Of a stretch of DNA of 52,551 bases, positions 27,317 through 36,239 are shown one piece after another. The notes below the pieces were generated by a model. It searched no databases and was not told the DNA's origin. It saw nothing but the letters and a program-made list of their open reading frames with translations. How positions within the stretch are numbered: the stretch's first letter is position 1; every line of letters starts with the position of its first letter. Source of the stretch: Rhodocyclaceae bacterium (GTDB lineage Bacteria; Pseudomonadota; Gammaproteobacteria; Burkholderiales; Rhodocyclaceae); contig JAQTNK010000030.1 in the NCBI GenBank assembly GCA_028713915.1, forward strand, positions 1 through 52,551, written 5' to 3'. Both the position numbers and the translations under genes were made by a program.

Positions 27317-29098
27317 TCACTCGCTTGGCTGGGTTTTTTGGCTTTGCGCCTTGCGCGCCAGGAGTTCGCGCAGTTCCTCGGGGGTGACGCTGCCGGCGCG
27401 AGCTTTTTGGTTCAGCGCGGCGATTTCGCGCGTCAGGTCTTTCTCGCGCAGGCGTTCCAGGGCATCGACGAAGACGGCTTCAAGTTCGCCGGGATCGGGT
27501 TCGTCCTGCGCCATCAGCGGCGCCAGGCTCGACAGCGTGGCTTCGTGCGGCGTGCCGCGAAACGACTCGATCAGCATGCCGATGCCGCCGGCCGGCAGTT
27601 CGCCGTGATCGACGCGATCGGCGATGGCATGCAGCAAGGCGCCCTGCGGATCTTCCGCGGACACGCGCTCGAGCGGAATGCGCGCGGCCCGCTCGGGCTT
27701 GTAGAGCACCGGTTCGAGCAGCGCGTGCTCGAGCGTCATGGCGACGGTGCGGTGGCGCGGCCGCGGCGGCGGCGGCCGGCCGCGCGTCGGCGGCTTGATG
27801 CCGCACTGGTCCTCGACTTCGGCCTGCGTCATGGCGGCGGCCTTGGCGACGGCCTTGGTCAATTGCACGCGCAATACGGGGGCGGCGAGCTTTTGCAGGT
27901 GCGGCTTGGCGTCGTGGACGAGCCGCGCGCGGTCTTCGGCGCTGCGTTCGAGGTCGAGGCCGGCGCAGAGTTCGCGCATCAGGAACTCGGTCAGCGTCGT
28001 CGGCTGGGCGGCGAGCCGGCGAAACGCATCGGCGCCTTCGGCGCGCACGAAGCTGTCGGGATCGTGCTCGGTGGGCAGGAACAGGAAGCCGACGCTGCGG
28101 TCGTCGGCGAGCTGTTCGAGGCTGGCTTCGAGCGCGCGCCATGCCGCCTTGCGGCCGGCGGCGTCGCCGTCGAAGCAGAACACCACTTTCGACGCCTGGC
28201 GCAGAAGCTTATGCACGTGGCTGGGCGTGCAGGCCGTGCCGAGCGTGGCGACGGCGTTGCCGACGCCATGCTGCGCCAGGGCGACGACGTCCATGTAGCC
28301 TTCGACGACGATCACCTGGTCGCTGTCGCGGATGGCCTGGCGCGCTTGCGCCAGGCCGTAGAGTTCGCGGCCCTTCTCGAACAGCGGCGTCTCCGGCGAG
28401 TTGAGGTATTTCGGCCCGGCGGCGGCGTTCTCCGCCTGCGCCGCCTTGTGGTCGCCGATGAAGCGCCCGCCGAAGCCGATGACGTTGCCGCGCTGGTCGA
28501 GGATCGGGAACATGACGCGGTCGCGGAAGCGGTCGTAGCGGCGGCCTTGCTCGTTTTCGATGACGAGGCCGCATGCGGCCAGCGCGCTGTCGTTGTAGTC
28601 GGGGAAGGCCGCCTGCAGGCCTTGCCAGTCGTCGGGCGCGTAGCCCAGGCCGAAGCGCGCGGCGATCTCGCCGGTCAGGCCGCGTCCTTTCAGGTAGTCG
28701 ATGGCCTTGGGCGAAGCCTTCAGCTGCTCCTTGTAGAAGCGCGCGGCACGGGCCATGAGTTCGGTCAGCGGCGCCTTCTTCGCGCGCTCGGTCTGGATGC
28801 GCTCGGACACCTGCGGCACCTGCATGCCGGCGTTGTGGGCCAGATCCTCGACCGCCTCGATGAAGCCGACGCCCGCATACTGCATGACGAAGCCGATGGC
28901 GCTGCCGTGGGCGCCGCAGCCGAAGCAGTGGTAGAACTGCTTGCTCGGGCTGACGGTGAAGGAGGGCGTCTTTTCCGAGTGGAAGGGGCAGCAGGCCGAG
29001 TAGTTGGCGCCGGCCTTGCGCAGGGCGACGTAGCGCTCGACCACGTCGACGATGTCGACGCGGGCCAGCAATTCCTGGATGAACGACTCGGGGATCAC
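27317..29098 (-). CDS. dnaG: DNA primase
   Basis: DnaG makes RNA primers for replication. The 593-residue product has the N-terminal zinc-binding domain (CPFHSEKTPSF and FHCFGCGAHG-type residues, here YHCFGCGAHG), the Toprim catalytic core (VIVVEGYMDVVALAQHG and FCFDGDAAGRKAAWRALE), and a C-terminal DnaB-binding helical region. The start is a GTG at 29098. A CATAAT hexamer ends 6 nt before that GTG and lies in the gap after yqeY, so an internal promoter giving a leaderless transcript is possible. It follows yqeY by 18 nt. Confidence 0.96.
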   Translation of the reverse strand: MIPESFIQELLARVDIVDVVERYVALRKAGANYSACCPFHSEKTPSFTVSPSKQFYHCFGCGAHGSAIGFVMQYAGVGFIEAVEDLAHNAGMQVPQVSERIQTERAKKAPLTELMARAARFYKEQLKASPKAIDYLKGRGLTGEIAARFGLGYAPDDWQGLQAAFPDYNDSALAACGLVIENEQGRRYDRFRDRVMFPILDQRGNVIGFGGRFIGDHKAAQAENAAAGPKYLNSPETPLFEKGRELYGLAQARQAIRDSDQVIVVEGYMDVVALAQHGVGNAVATLGTACTPSHVHKLLRQASKVVFCFDGDAAGRKAAWRALEASLEQLADDRSVGFLFLPTEHDPDSFVRAEGADAFRRLAAQPTTLTEFLMRELCAGLDLERSAEDRARLVHDAKPHLQKLAAPVLRVQLTKAVAKAAAMTQAEVEDQCGIKPPTRGRPPPPRPRHRTVAMTLEHALLEPVLYKPERAARIPLERVSAEDPQGALLHAIADRVDHGELPAGGIGMLIESFRGTPHEATLSSLAPLMAQDEPDPGELEAVFVDALERLREKDLTREIAALNQKARAGSVTPEELRELLARKAQSQKTQPSE

Positions 29099-29116
29099 GA
29101 CGCGATTATGCGCCGC

Positions 29117-29566
29117 TCACTTGGCACCAAGCTTGGCCTTGACGAGCCTGGAAATTTCGCCCATGTCGGCGCGGCCGGCGACCTGGGGCTTGACGAGCGC
29201 AATCACCTTGCCCATTTCGGCGGGCGACTGGGCGCCGGAAGCGGCGACGGCGGCGGCGACGATGGCTTCGATCTCGGCGCTAGAGAGCGCCTGCGGCATA
29301 TAGGCCGTCAATACCGCGGCTTCGAATTTCTCGGCATCGGCGAGGTCCTGGCGCTTGGCGGCCTCGTATTGGGTGATCGAGTCCTTGCGCTGCTTGAGCA
29401 TCTTCTCGATGACCGCGACGACGCCGGCATCCTCGAGCTCGATGCGCTCGTCGACTTCCTTTTGCTTCATCGCCGCCATCAGCAGGCGGATCGCGGCCAG
29501 TCGTGCCGTGTCGCGGGCCTTCATGGCGGCTTTCATGTCATCGTTGATGCGGGTCTTGAGCGACAT
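29117..29566 (-). CDS. yqeY: GatB/YqeY domain protein
   Basis: A 149-residue helical protein of the YqeY family, which resembles the tRNA-binding tail of the GatB amidotransferase subunit. Signature stretches are LKTRINDDMKAAMKARD, RLAAIRLLMAAMKQKEVD and MGKVIALVKPQVAGRADMG. I choose the ATG at 29566, preceded by GAGGAG 7 nt upstream, over an ATG ten codons earlier. It lies between rpsU and dnaG in the macromolecular synthesis cluster, which is the usual arrangement outside enterics. Function in the cell is not settled. Confidence 0.92.
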   Translation of the reverse strand: MSLKTRINDDMKAAMKARDTARLAAIRLLMAAMKQKEVDERIELEDAGVVAVIEKMLKQRKDSITQYEAAKRQDLADAEKFEAAVLTAYMPQALSSAEIEAIVAAAVAASGAQSPAEMGKVIALVKPQVAGRADMGEISRLVKAKLGAK

Positions 29567-29642
29567 GTCGATCTCCTCGGCGCCCTCGGGCGTCATAGCG
29601 TAGGGCCGCTGCCAAGCGGCGCTGGCGAAACCAAATGCAAAC

Positions 29643-29668
29643 GCCGGCAGCGCTTGCGCGGTGCCGGC
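29643..29668 (-). terminator. Hairpin between rpsU and yqeY (attenuator candidate)
   Basis: GCCGGCA and TGCCGGC form a perfect 7-bp outer stem, with GCGC/GCGC inside and a TT loop. On the minus strand it is followed by GTTTGCATTTGG, which is only weakly T-rich. In E. coli a partial terminator between rpsU and dnaG makes S21 more abundant than primase; this hairpin is in the corresponding place, but the missing T run makes the call tentative. Confidence 0.4.
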
Positions 29669-29693
29669 CGATTGCGGGCGGAAAAGCTCGCTC

Positions 29694-29906
29694 TTAGTAG
29701 AGCTTTTGCGGCAGCTGCTGGCTGCGGATGCGCTTGTGATGGCGCTTCACGGCGGCGGCCAGCTTGCGCTTGCGCTCGGAAGTGGGCTTCTCGTAGAACT
29801 CGCGCGAACGCAGCTCGGTGAGCAGGCCCGCCTTCTCGATGGTGCGCTTGAAGCGGCGAATGGCCACTTCGAAAGGCTCGTTTTCCTTGAGACGAATGCC
29901 AGGCAT
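29694..29906 (-). CDS. rpsU: 30S ribosomal protein S21
   Basis: The 70-residue product is a textbook S21: it begins [20 protein letters not shown] and ends with the basic tail [16 protein letters not shown]. It is the first gene of the rpsU-yqeY-dnaG-rpoD unit, with a strong sigma-70 promoter about 90 nt upstream. CAGGAA before the ATG is the likely ribosome-binding site. Confidence 0.97.
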   Translation of the reverse strand: MPGIRLKENEPFEVAIRRFKRTIEKAGLLTELRSREFYEKPTSERKRKLAAAVKRHHKRIRSQQLPQKLY

Positions 29907-29995
29907 TGAGTTGTTCCTGATGAAATGCGGGAATGAAATTCAGTGAAGGCCCATGACCCGCGCAGCGGACATCGTGCCAAAACTAAGAGCCCGGC

Positions 29996-30023
29996 ATTCT
30001 ATCCGTTTTTCGCCGCGTGTCAA
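29996..30023 (-). promoter_or_regulatory. Sigma-70 promoter of the rpsU-yqeY-dnaG-rpoD unit
   Basis: On the minus strand a perfect -35 TTGACA (30023-30018) is separated by 16 nt from TAGAAT (30001-29996). Transcription should start near 29989, leaving a leader of about 80 nt before rpsU. This is the best sigma-70 promoter I see in the window, as expected for a ribosomal protein gene. It overlaps the start region of the divergent tsaD. Confidence 0.8.
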
Positions 30024-30040
30024 AGGTAGAATCCGGCCCC

Positions 30041-31060
30041 ATGCTAGTTCTCGGTATCGAATCGTCCTGCGACGAAACCGGCGTCGCGCTCTACGACACG
30101 GCGCGCGGCCTGCGCGGCCATGCCGTGCACACCCAGGTCGCCATGCACGAGGCCTATGGCGGCGTCGTGCCGGAGCTCGCCTCGCGCGACCACATCCGGC
30201 GACTGGTGCCGCTGCTGCGCGCCGTGCTGGCGCAAGCCGGCGCTCACAAGTCCGACATCGACGCGGTCGCCTACACGGCCGGTCCGGGTCTCGCCGGCGC
30301 GCTGCTGGTGGGGGCGAGCTTCGCCGAAGCCTTGGCCAAGGCGCTGGCCGTGCCGGCGCTGCCCGTGCACCACCTCGAAGGCCACCTGCTCTCGCCGCTG
30401 CTCGCGACAGATCCGCCGGCCTTCCCTTTCGTCGCCCTGCTGGTTTCGGGCGGCCACACCCAGCTCATGCGCGTGACCGCAGTAGGCGCTTACGAATTGC
30501 TCGGCGAATCGCTCGACGACGCCGCCGGCGAGGCTTTCGACAAGACGGCCAAGCTCCTCGAACTCGGCTACCCGGGCGGCCCGGCCCTGGCCAAGCTGGC
30601 GGAGCAGGGCGGCCCCGGCCGCTTCCGCCTGCCGCGGCCGATGCTGAATTCAGGCGATTTCGATTTCAGCTTTTCCGGACTCAAGACGGCCGTGCTCACC
30701 GCCGCGCGTGAGCGCCCGCTCAGCGCCGCGGAGAAGGCCCAGCTCGCCTGGGAATTCCAGGAGGCGGTCACCGAGGTGCTGGCCGTCAAGGCGCTGGCGG
30801 CGCTCAAGCATTGCGGGCTGGCGCGGCTGGTGGTGGCCGGCGGCGTCGGCGCCAACCGGCGGTTGCGCGAACGGCTCGACGCCGCGACGGCCGCCCGGCA
30901 TCTGCGCGTCTTCTATCCGGAACTGGAGCTTTGCACCGACAACGGCGCGATGATCGCCTTCTGCGGCGCGCAGCGGCTGATGGCGGGCGCCGGTCCGCTG
31001 GGCAGCGGCGCCTTCGCCATCCGGCCGCGCTGGCCCCTGCAGGAACTGATGGGCGTTTGA
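30041..31060 (+). CDS. tsaD: tRNA N6-adenosine threonylcarbamoyltransferase
   Basis: TsaD transfers the threonylcarbamoyl group to A37 of ANN-decoding tRNAs, working with TsaB and TsaE. The 339-residue product has [16 protein letters not shown] at the N terminus, the metal-binding [21 protein letters not shown], and [15 protein letters not shown]. The ATG at 30041 is chosen because it matches the family N terminus; an ATG-initiated longer frame from 30017 is less likely. TAGAAT ends 8 nt before the ATG. Divergence from rpsU is a conserved arrangement in proteobacteria. Confidence 0.96.
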   Translation: MLVLGIESSCDETGVALYDTARGLRGHAVHTQVAMHEAYGGVVPELASRDHIRRLVPLLRAVLAQAGAHKSDIDAVAYTAGPGLAGALLVGASFAEALAKALAVPALPVHHLEGHLLSPLLATDPPAFPFVALLVSGGHTQLMRVTAVGAYELLGESLDDAAGEAFDKTAKLLELGYPGGPALAKLAEQGGPGRFRLPRPMLNSGDFDFSFSGLKTAVLTAARERPLSAAEKAQLAWEFQEAVTEVLAVKALAALKHCGLARLVVAGGVGANRRLRERLDAATAARHLRVFYPELELCTDNGAMIAFCGAQRLMAGAGPLGSGAFAIRPRWPLQELMGV

Positions 31061-31066
31061 CGGCCG

Positions 31067-31672
31067 CTACTGGGCGGCCGCCGCGCTTTTCTTCTTGCCG
31101 ATGCGGCTCTCCGTACCGGCAAGCAGTTTGCGGATGTTCTCGCGGTGGCGCCAGAACAGCAGCACGGACATGACGGCGACGGCGACGGCGACCTCGCCGC
31201 CGACGATGCCCCAGGCGGCGAAGGGCGCCACCGCGGCGGCCGCGAGCGCGGCCAGCGACGAATAGCGGAACAGCGCCGCGGCGGCGACCCAGGTGAGCGC
31301 GCAGACCAGGGCCAGCCAGCCCGAAAAGCCCGCCAGCACGCCTAGCGCGGTCGCCACGCCCTTGCCGCCGCGAAAGCCGAGGAAAAGCGGAAAGATGTGG
31401 CCGAGGAAGGCCGCCAGTCCGGCCGCGGCAATGCCAATGGCATCGGCGCCGAGGAGGCCGGCGAGCCACATCGCCAGCCAGCCCTTGGCGGCGTCGCCGA
31501 GCAGCGTCAGCAGCGCGGCGGCCTTGTTGCCCGAGCGCAGCACATTCGTGGCGCCGGGATTCTTCGAGCCGAAGCTGCGCGGATCGGGAAGGCCGAAGGC
31601 TTTGGAGACGAGCACTGCAAACGGCAGCGAGCCGAGCAGGTAACCGAAAACTGCAAATCCGAGCAGGGTCAT
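31067..31672 (-). CDS. plsY: Glycerol-3-phosphate acyltransferase PlsY
   Basis: PlsY transfers the acyl group from acyl phosphate to glycerol 3-phosphate, the first step of phospholipid synthesis in most bacteria. The 201-residue product has multiple membrane segments and the three cytoplasmic motifs: YLLGSLPFA with [34 protein letters not shown], and a C-terminal [13 protein letters not shown]. It converges with tsaD (6-nt gap) and diverges from folB. The C-terminal KKKSAAAAQ tail is variable. Confidence 0.95.
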   Translation of the reverse strand: MTLLGFAVFGYLLGSLPFAVLVSKAFGLPDPRSFGSKNPGATNVLRSGNKAAALLTLLGDAAKGWLAMWLAGLLGADAIGIAAAGLAAFLGHIFPLFLGFRGGKGVATALGVLAGFSGWLALVCALTWVAAAALFRYSSLAALAAAAVAPFAAWGIVGGEVAVAVAVMSVLLFWRHRENIRKLLAGTESRIGKKKSAAAAQ

Positions 31673-31683
31673 GGCAAATTTCC

Positions 31684-31702
31684 TAGAATGGCCGGAATTC
31701 TA
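31684..31702. promoter_or_regulatory. Back-to-back -10-like hexamers between plsY and folB
   Basis: TAGAAT (31684-31689) and its inverted copy ATTCTA (31697-31702) flank GGCCGGA in the 44-nt divergent gap, so each strand carries TAGAAT pointing towards one gene. They could be overlapping divergent -10 elements or a small operator. No clear -35 partners are seen. Confidence 0.4.
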
Positions 31703-31716
31703 ATCGACCCCATCCT

Positions 31717-32067
31717 ATGGATTTCATTTTCATCGAGGACATGCGCGTCGAGGCCCATGTCGGCATCTACCCGCGCGAACGCGCGGCACCGCAGAGCCTG
31801 GAGATCAGCCTGACGTTCGGCGTGCCCGACGAGGCGGCGCGCGACGACGACATCGCCAAGACCATCGACTATGCCATCGTCATCGCCCGGGTGCGGCAGG
31901 AACTGGCGGCGCGCCACTTCAACCTGCTGGAAACCCTGGGCGAATACGTGATCGGGCTGATGCTCGAAGAGTTCCGCGCGCCGTGGATCAAGATCAGCAT
32001 CGCCAAAGTCGGCGTCGCCAAGGGCGTGCGCCGCGTCGGCGTGCAGATCGAGCGCTCGCGGACGTGA
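31717..32067 (+). CDS. folB: Dihydroneopterin aldolase
   Basis: FolB cleaves 7,8-dihydroneopterin to 6-hydroxymethyl-dihydropterin and glycolaldehyde in folate synthesis. The 116-residue product shows MDFIFIEDMRVEAHVGIYP with the substrate-binding region, the conserved TIDYA, and LLETLGEYV with the pterin-anchoring Glu. KVGVAKGVRRVGVQIER is a typical C-terminal strand. Divergence from plsY is common in proteobacteria. Confidence 0.93.
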   Translation: MDFIFIEDMRVEAHVGIYPRERAAPQSLEISLTFGVPDEAARDDDIAKTIDYAIVIARVRQELAARHFNLLETLGEYVIGLMLEEFRAPWIKISIAKVGVAKGVRRVGVQIERSRT

Positions 32068-32079
32068 CGCACTGACGCC

Positions 32080-33099
32080 ATGGCCGGCGGCAAGCAGCGG
32101 CGGGTGAACCTTGCCTTGCAAGGAGGTGGAGCCCACGGCGCCTTCACCTGGGGCGTGCTCGACCGCCTGCTCGAAGACGGGCGCGTGTACTTCGACGGCG
32201 TCAGCGGCACCAGCGCCGGTGCGATGAATGCGGTCGTCCTCGCCAACGGCTTGATGAGCGGCGGCAATGACGGCGCGCGCGCGGCCTTGGCGGCCTTCTG
32301 GGCCGCCGTCGCCGGCAGCCAGCCGTATAAGGCCGCCGTGCCCGCGCTGGATGGCGAGAACATCGCCCTGGCGCCAGCGCTCAAGGCGATGCTGCGCTGG
32401 ACCAGCTACCTGTCGCCCGGCCAGCTCAATCCCTTCGACCTCAATCCGCTGCGCGACATCGTCGAGGCACAGATCGACTTCGCACGCCTGCGGACGGCGA
32501 GCCCGGTCAGGCTCTTCATTGCCGCCACGCACGCCAACTCCGGCAAGCTGCGGCTGTTTCGCCAGCCCGAACTGTCGGCCGACGCCCTGCTCGCCTCGGC
32601 CTGCCTGCCGACCATCCATCGCGCCGTCGTCATCGACGGCGAGCCGTACTGGGACGGCGGCTTTGCCGCCAACCCGGCGGTATTCCCGCTGTTCTACGAA
32701 TGCGACAGCCGCGACATCCTGCTGGTGCTGCTGGCGCCGCTGAAGCACAAGGAAACGCCCGATTCGGCGGCGGCGATCAAGGATCGCGTGCTCGAGCTGA
32801 CGTTCAATTCCACCTTCCTGCGCGAGATGCGCATGTTCGCCCACCTGCGCGAGTACGTCAGCCGTTCGTGGCTGCCGCTCGGACGCTTCGAGCGACGCAT
32901 CGTCCGCAGCCATTTCCACGTCATCGAGGCCGAGGATCTGATGTGCCAGCTGACGACGGAAACCAAGCTGACGGCGGACATGCGCTTCTTCGAGATGCTG
33001 CGCGACCGCGGCCGCGAGCGCGCGCAGGACTGGCTGCAGGCCCACGCGGAAGATGTCGGCCGCCGCTCCACGGTCGAGCTGTCGGAGCTGTTTTACTGA
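32080..33099 (+). CDS. Patatin-like phospholipase
   Basis: A 339-residue patatin family serine lipase. The oxyanion loop GGGAHG is at residues 15-20, the nucleophile S45 lies in GTSAG (43-47), and the catalytic Asp is in YWDGGFAAN near residue 193. No signal peptide is visible, so it acts in the cytoplasm or at the inner membrane, possibly in phospholipid turnover. It starts 12 nt after folB. Patatin proteins near PHA genes can be depolymerases, but nothing adjacent supports that here. Confidence 0.88.
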   Translation: MAGGKQRRVNLALQGGGAHGAFTWGVLDRLLEDGRVYFDGVSGTSAGAMNAVVLANGLMSGGNDGARAALAAFWAAVAGSQPYKAAVPALDGENIALAPALKAMLRWTSYLSPGQLNPFDLNPLRDIVEAQIDFARLRTASPVRLFIAATHANSGKLRLFRQPELSADALLASACLPTIHRAVVIDGEPYWDGGFAANPAVFPLFYECDSRDILLVLLAPLKHKETPDSAAAIKDRVLELTFNSTFLREMRMFAHLREYVSRSWLPLGRFERRIVRSHFHVIEAEDLMCQLTTETKLTADMRFFEMLRDRGRERAQDWLQAHAEDVGRRSTVELSELFY

Positions 33100-33188
33100 A
33101 AGCTTCTTTGACGCGGCGTGAACCGTCGTCTACCGTGTAGATATTAAGGCGGCTGCAAGAGCGCCACGTCAATCAACGGGAGGACATG

Positions 33189-33698
33189 ATGACTGATCGA
33201 GCCGAGTCGGCGCCCATGGCGTGGGACGCCGCGATATCCACGGGAGTCGCTTCGCTGGACGAGCAGCACCGGTCGCTGTTCGAGTGCCTGAATCTGCTCG
33301 AGGAAGCCGCCGTGGAACGAAGCATGCTGCGCACCTTCCATGTCATGGAACAATTGAGCAACTACGTCCACAGCCATTTCGCCGAGGAAGAGTTCCTCAT
33401 GCGCATGCACGATTTTCCTGGTCTGGCCGGCCATATGCGGGAACATCGCAGTTTTACCAACCGGCTCCACCAGCTGCGCAAGATCTACCTGGATCGCGAC
33501 ATCTCCCGGGACCTGGTCGTGATGCTCAGGGAGTGGCTGACGCACCATGTCGCGCAGACGGACATGGAATACGTTCCCTACCTCACCGCCGCGCGCCGCC
33601 TCGACCTGGGCCTGCCCGCCGTCGCGGCGAACGACAGCGCCAGCCTGGCGCACCCGGCGCATGCCGAAGCGCTCGACCGTTTGCCGCGATTTACTTGA
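33189..33698 (+). CDS. Bacteriohemerythrin
   Basis: A 169-residue hemerythrin. Ligand motifs are LDEQH, SHFAEEE, HMREH and THHVAQTD in order. Two ATGs are adjacent (33186 and 33189); GGGAGG sits 5 nt before the second, so I choose 33189. Upstream, TTGACG (about 33113) followed by a poor TACCGT at 17-nt spacing may be its promoter. The C-terminal 35 residues (after YLTAARRLDLGLPAV) extend past the fold. Its 3' end overlaps the convergent thioredoxin gene by 8 nt. Confidence 0.88.
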   Translation: MTDRAESAPMAWDAAISTGVASLDEQHRSLFECLNLLEEAAVERSMLRTFHVMEQLSNYVHSHFAEEEFLMRMHDFPGLAGHMREHRSFTNRLHQLRKIYLDRDISRDLVVMLREWLTHHVAQTDMEYVPYLTAARRLDLGLPAVAANDSASLAHPAHAEALDRLPRFT

Positions 33699-34176
33699 GC
33701 AGGTTCTGCAATTGCCGGTCGACGGCCGCATCGTCCCAGTCGATGGCGCCGCGCCCGCGCGCGACGATGCGGCGATTGCCGTCGAGGACGAGCGTCGTGG
33801 GCAGCGCGCGCACGCTCAGGCTGTGCGCGAGCGCTTGATCCGGGTCGTGCAGCAGCGGCAGGACGACGCCGCTTTCCCAGAGGAAGCGTTCCGCCTGCTC
33901 GGGGCGATCGCCGACGGCGACGGTCAGCACGGAAAGGCCGCGGCCGCGCCAGCGCTCGGCCAGGCGCTGCAGCGAGGGCATCTCGGCGCGGCAGGGTTCG
34001 CACCAGGAGGCCCAGAAGTTGACGATCACCGGGCTGCCTTCGCGCTGCGCCAGCGCCTCCGCCAACTTGCCGTCGCGCACGGCGGCCGCCGGCCGTGCCG
34101 GATCGGCGACGAGTCCAGCCGCGGCGGCGGGAACGGTCAGCGCCAGGGCCAGCAGGATCGCGACGAGAAAGCGCAC
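33691..34176 (-). CDS. TlpA-like periplasmic thioredoxin
   Basis: A 161-residue exported thioredoxin-fold protein of the TlpA/ResA type. Residues 1-20 are a signal peptide ending in AAAA, and the redox motif WCEPC has C59 and C62 in VNFWASWCEPCRAEMPSLQ. The cis-proline is in RALPTTLVLD. TlpA proteins reduce disulfides for cytochrome c maturation or copper-centre assembly in the periplasm; the partner is unknown here. It precedes ybaK in the minus-strand map order but is transcribed after it, 19 nt downstream. Confidence 0.87.
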   Translation of the reverse strand: MRFLVAILLALALTVPAAAAGLVADPARPAAAVRDGKLAEALAQREGSPVIVNFWASWCEPCRAEMPSLQRLAERWRGRGLSVLTVAVGDRPEQAERFLWESGVVLPLLHDPDQALAHSLSVRALPTTLVLDGNRRIVARGRGAIDWDDAAVDRQLQNLLK

Positions 34177-34195
34177 GCGCTGGGTCGCGGCCGCG

Positions 34196-34687
34196 TCAGT
34201 CGGCCTGGCCGACCTGCACGACCTTCGGCGCCAGCGCCCGCATCAGGTCGTGCGGATGCACGCCGACGAGATAGCCGCGGCGGCCGCCGTTGATGTAGAT
34301 CAGCGACAGGTCGAGGATGGTCTTTTCGACGTAGATCGGCAGCGCCTTGCGCGTACCGAAAGGCGAGCAGCCGCCGACCATGTAGCCGGTGTGGCGGTGG
34401 GCGTCTTCCGGCTTGCAGGGAATAACTTTCTTGACGGCGATCTGCCGCGCCAGTTCTTTCGTGGACACCTTGCGGTCGCCGTGCATCAGGACGATCAGCG
34501 GGCGGGCCGACTCGTCTTCCATCACCAGCGTCTTCACGACATGATGTTCGGGTACGTTGAGCTCGCGCGCCGAGACCTTGGTGCCGCCGTGCTCTTCGTA
34601 AGCGTAGAGGTGGTTGGAATGGGCGATGCCGTGCTTCTTGAGGAAGACGGTGGCCGGAGTCTCAGGAGCGTTGCTGTCGGTCTTCAT
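34196..34687 (-). CDS. ybaK: Cys-tRNA(Pro)/Cys-tRNA(Cys) deacylase YbaK
   Basis: A 163-residue trans-editing deacylase that removes cysteine mischarged on tRNA-Pro. Family features are the N-terminal TPATVFLKKHGIAHSNHLYAY, the conserved lysine in HHVVKTLVM, VSTKELARQIAVKKV, and GYMVGGCSPFGTRKALPIYV. Its ATG is 3 nt from the xerD stop, so the two probably share a transcript. Confidence 0.92.
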   Translation of the reverse strand: MKTDSNAPETPATVFLKKHGIAHSNHLYAYEEHGGTKVSARELNVPEHHVVKTLVMEDESARPLIVLMHGDRKVSTKELARQIAVKKVIPCKPEDAHRHTGYMVGGCSPFGTRKALPIYVEKTILDLSLIYINGGRRGYLVGVHPHDLMRALAPKVVQVGQAD

Positions 34688-34690
34688 GGC

Positions 34691-35608
34691 CTATCCGCGG
34701 GGATGGTGATGCTGATGCAACTGCTTCAATCGTTCGCGCGCCACATGAGTATAGACCTGCGTCGTCGAGATGTCCGCGTGTCCCAGCAGCAGCTGCACGA
34801 CGCGCAAGTCGGCGCCGTGATTGAGCAGGTGCGTGGCGAAAGCGTGGCGCAGCACGTGCGGCGAAATCCGCTCGCGCGGGATGCCGGCGGTGACCGCGTG
34901 CTTCTTGATCAGCGTCCAGGCCATCTGGCGCGTCATGCCCTTGCCGGCGCCGCGGCTGCGGCCGGTGACGAAGACGTGATCGGAAGAGCGCCCTTTGAGA
35001 ATCGCCGCACGGGCACCGTCGAGATAGCGCTGCAGCCAGTCGGCGGCGATTTCGCCGAGCGGCACCAGCCGCTGCTTGTCGCCCTTGCCGGTCGCCCGCA
35101 GCACCTGGTCGGCGAGGCTCAGCTCGAAGAGCTTGAGGTCGACGAGTTCGGAGACGCGCAGGCCCGTGGCGTACAGCAGCTCGAACATGGCTCGGTCGCG
35201 CAGGCCCAGCGGCGTGTCGACGTCGGGCGCGGCGAGCAGGTCCTCGACGTTCCTTTCCGACAGCGTCTTCGGGAAGCGCTCCGCGCGCATCGGCCGCTCG
35301 ATGTTCAGCAGCGGATCGACGCGGATGCGGCCCTGGTCGAGCAGCCAGCCGTAGAAGCGGCGCAGCGCCGAATGCAGCCGGCGCTGGCTCGACGCCTTGA
35401 TGCGCTCGGCGCGGGCGTGGAGATGGGCGAGATAGGCATTGATGTCGCTCTCGCCGGCGGCGGCGAGTTCGCGGTCCTGTGCGCTCAGCCAGGCCGCGAA
35501 CAGGGCGAGGTCGGAGCGATAGGCGGCCAGCGTGTTCTTCGCCAGGCCGTCGGCAAGCCAGAGGGCATCGGCGAATTCGTCGAGCAGGATGCCGTCAGAC
35601 GCCCTCAT
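34691..35608 (-). CDS. xerD: Tyrosine recombinase XerD
   Basis: XerD with XerC resolves chromosome dimers at dif. The 305-residue product has the SAM-like N-terminal domain (LLDEFADALWLADGLAKNTLAAYRSDL) and the catalytic residues: Arg in ATGLRVSEL, Lys in GKGDKQRLVPL, HxxR in SPHVLRHAFATH, His in LLGHADISTTQ, and the Tyr nucleophile in VYTHV. The ATG at 35608 lies inside the ogt 3' end (14-nt overlap). I separate XerD from XerC by overall resemblance, which is good but not proof. Confidence 0.93.
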   Translation of the reverse strand: MRASDGILLDEFADALWLADGLAKNTLAAYRSDLALFAAWLSAQDRELAAAGESDINAYLAHLHARAERIKASSQRRLHSALRRFYGWLLDQGRIRVDPLLNIERPMRAERFPKTLSERNVEDLLAAPDVDTPLGLRDRAMFELLYATGLRVSELVDLKLFELSLADQVLRATGKGDKQRLVPLGEIAADWLQRYLDGARAAILKGRSSDHVFVTGRSRGAGKGMTRQMAWTLIKKHAVTAGIPRERISPHVLRHAFATHLLNHGADLRVVQLLLGHADISTTQVYTHVARERLKQLHQHHHPRG

Positions 35609-36077
35609 GGGCCAGCAGCCAGCGCTTGATGTCGAGCAGGAAACCGCCGCGCTGGCGGGCGAAGCCGCCCAGTCCGCCGTGGGCCGAAATGACGCGATGG
35701 CAGGGCACCACGAGCGGATAAGGATTGGCGCCGCAGGCGTTGCCGACGGCGCGCGGGACGCTGCCGATGGACTGCGCCAGTTCGCCGTAGCTCTTCGTGC
35801 GGCCGACCGGAATGGCCGCGATACCGGCCCAGACGCGGCGCTGGAAGCCCGTGCCCGCCGGCGCCAGCGGCAGTCCAAACGCGAAGCGCGGGTCTTTCAG
35901 GTAGGCGCTCAGCTGGCGCACGGCTTCCTTCGCCAGCAGGCTTTCCGGCGCCTCGTCCGCCACCATGGCGGCACGCGGCTCGAGGTAGTCGATGGCAAGA
36001 ATTTCGTCGGCGCTGCAGCGCACGCCGAGGGCAAACGTCGGGGCGGAAACGACGGCCTGGTAAGGCGAAGCTGGCAT
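35595..36077 (-). CDS. ogt: Methylated-DNA--protein-cysteine methyltransferase
   Basis: A suicide repair enzyme that takes the methyl group from O6-methylguanine in DNA. The 160-residue product has the active-site PCHRV motif (in ANPYPLVVPCHRVISAHGGL), the DNA-binding helix with RRVWAGIAAIPVGRTKSYGELA, and LGGFARQRGGFLLDIKRWLL. A perfect GGAGG ribosome-binding site lies 6 nt before the ATG. TATCAT further upstream may be its -10. Ogt and Ada C-terminal domains look alike; no Ada domain is present. Confidence 0.93.
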   Translation of the reverse strand: MPASPYQAVVSAPTFALGVRCSADEILAIDYLEPRAAMVADEAPESLLAKEAVRQLSAYLKDPRFAFGLPLAPAGTGFQRRVWAGIAAIPVGRTKSYGELAQSIGSVPRAVGNACGANPYPLVVPCHRVISAHGGLGGFARQRGGFLLDIKRWLLAHEGV

Positions 36078-36239
36078 GGCGAGCCTCCTTCAAAACGGCA
36101 ATGATAATCGGCTTCGCAGCATCAGACAGCTGATCCGGCGCCCGGGTTCTTCGCCTCGCGCGCTGATGCGACGAGTCAGCCGAGCGTGGCACTGCTCTTG
36201 CTCGATGATTCGCGTGCAATGCAAAATCGGGAGCCGCTC

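Noticed and set aside
32080-33099. Patatin gene as an intracellular PHB depolymerase linked to the PhaR-like site.
   Set aside because: It is 16 kb away from that site and has no PHA gene neighbours.
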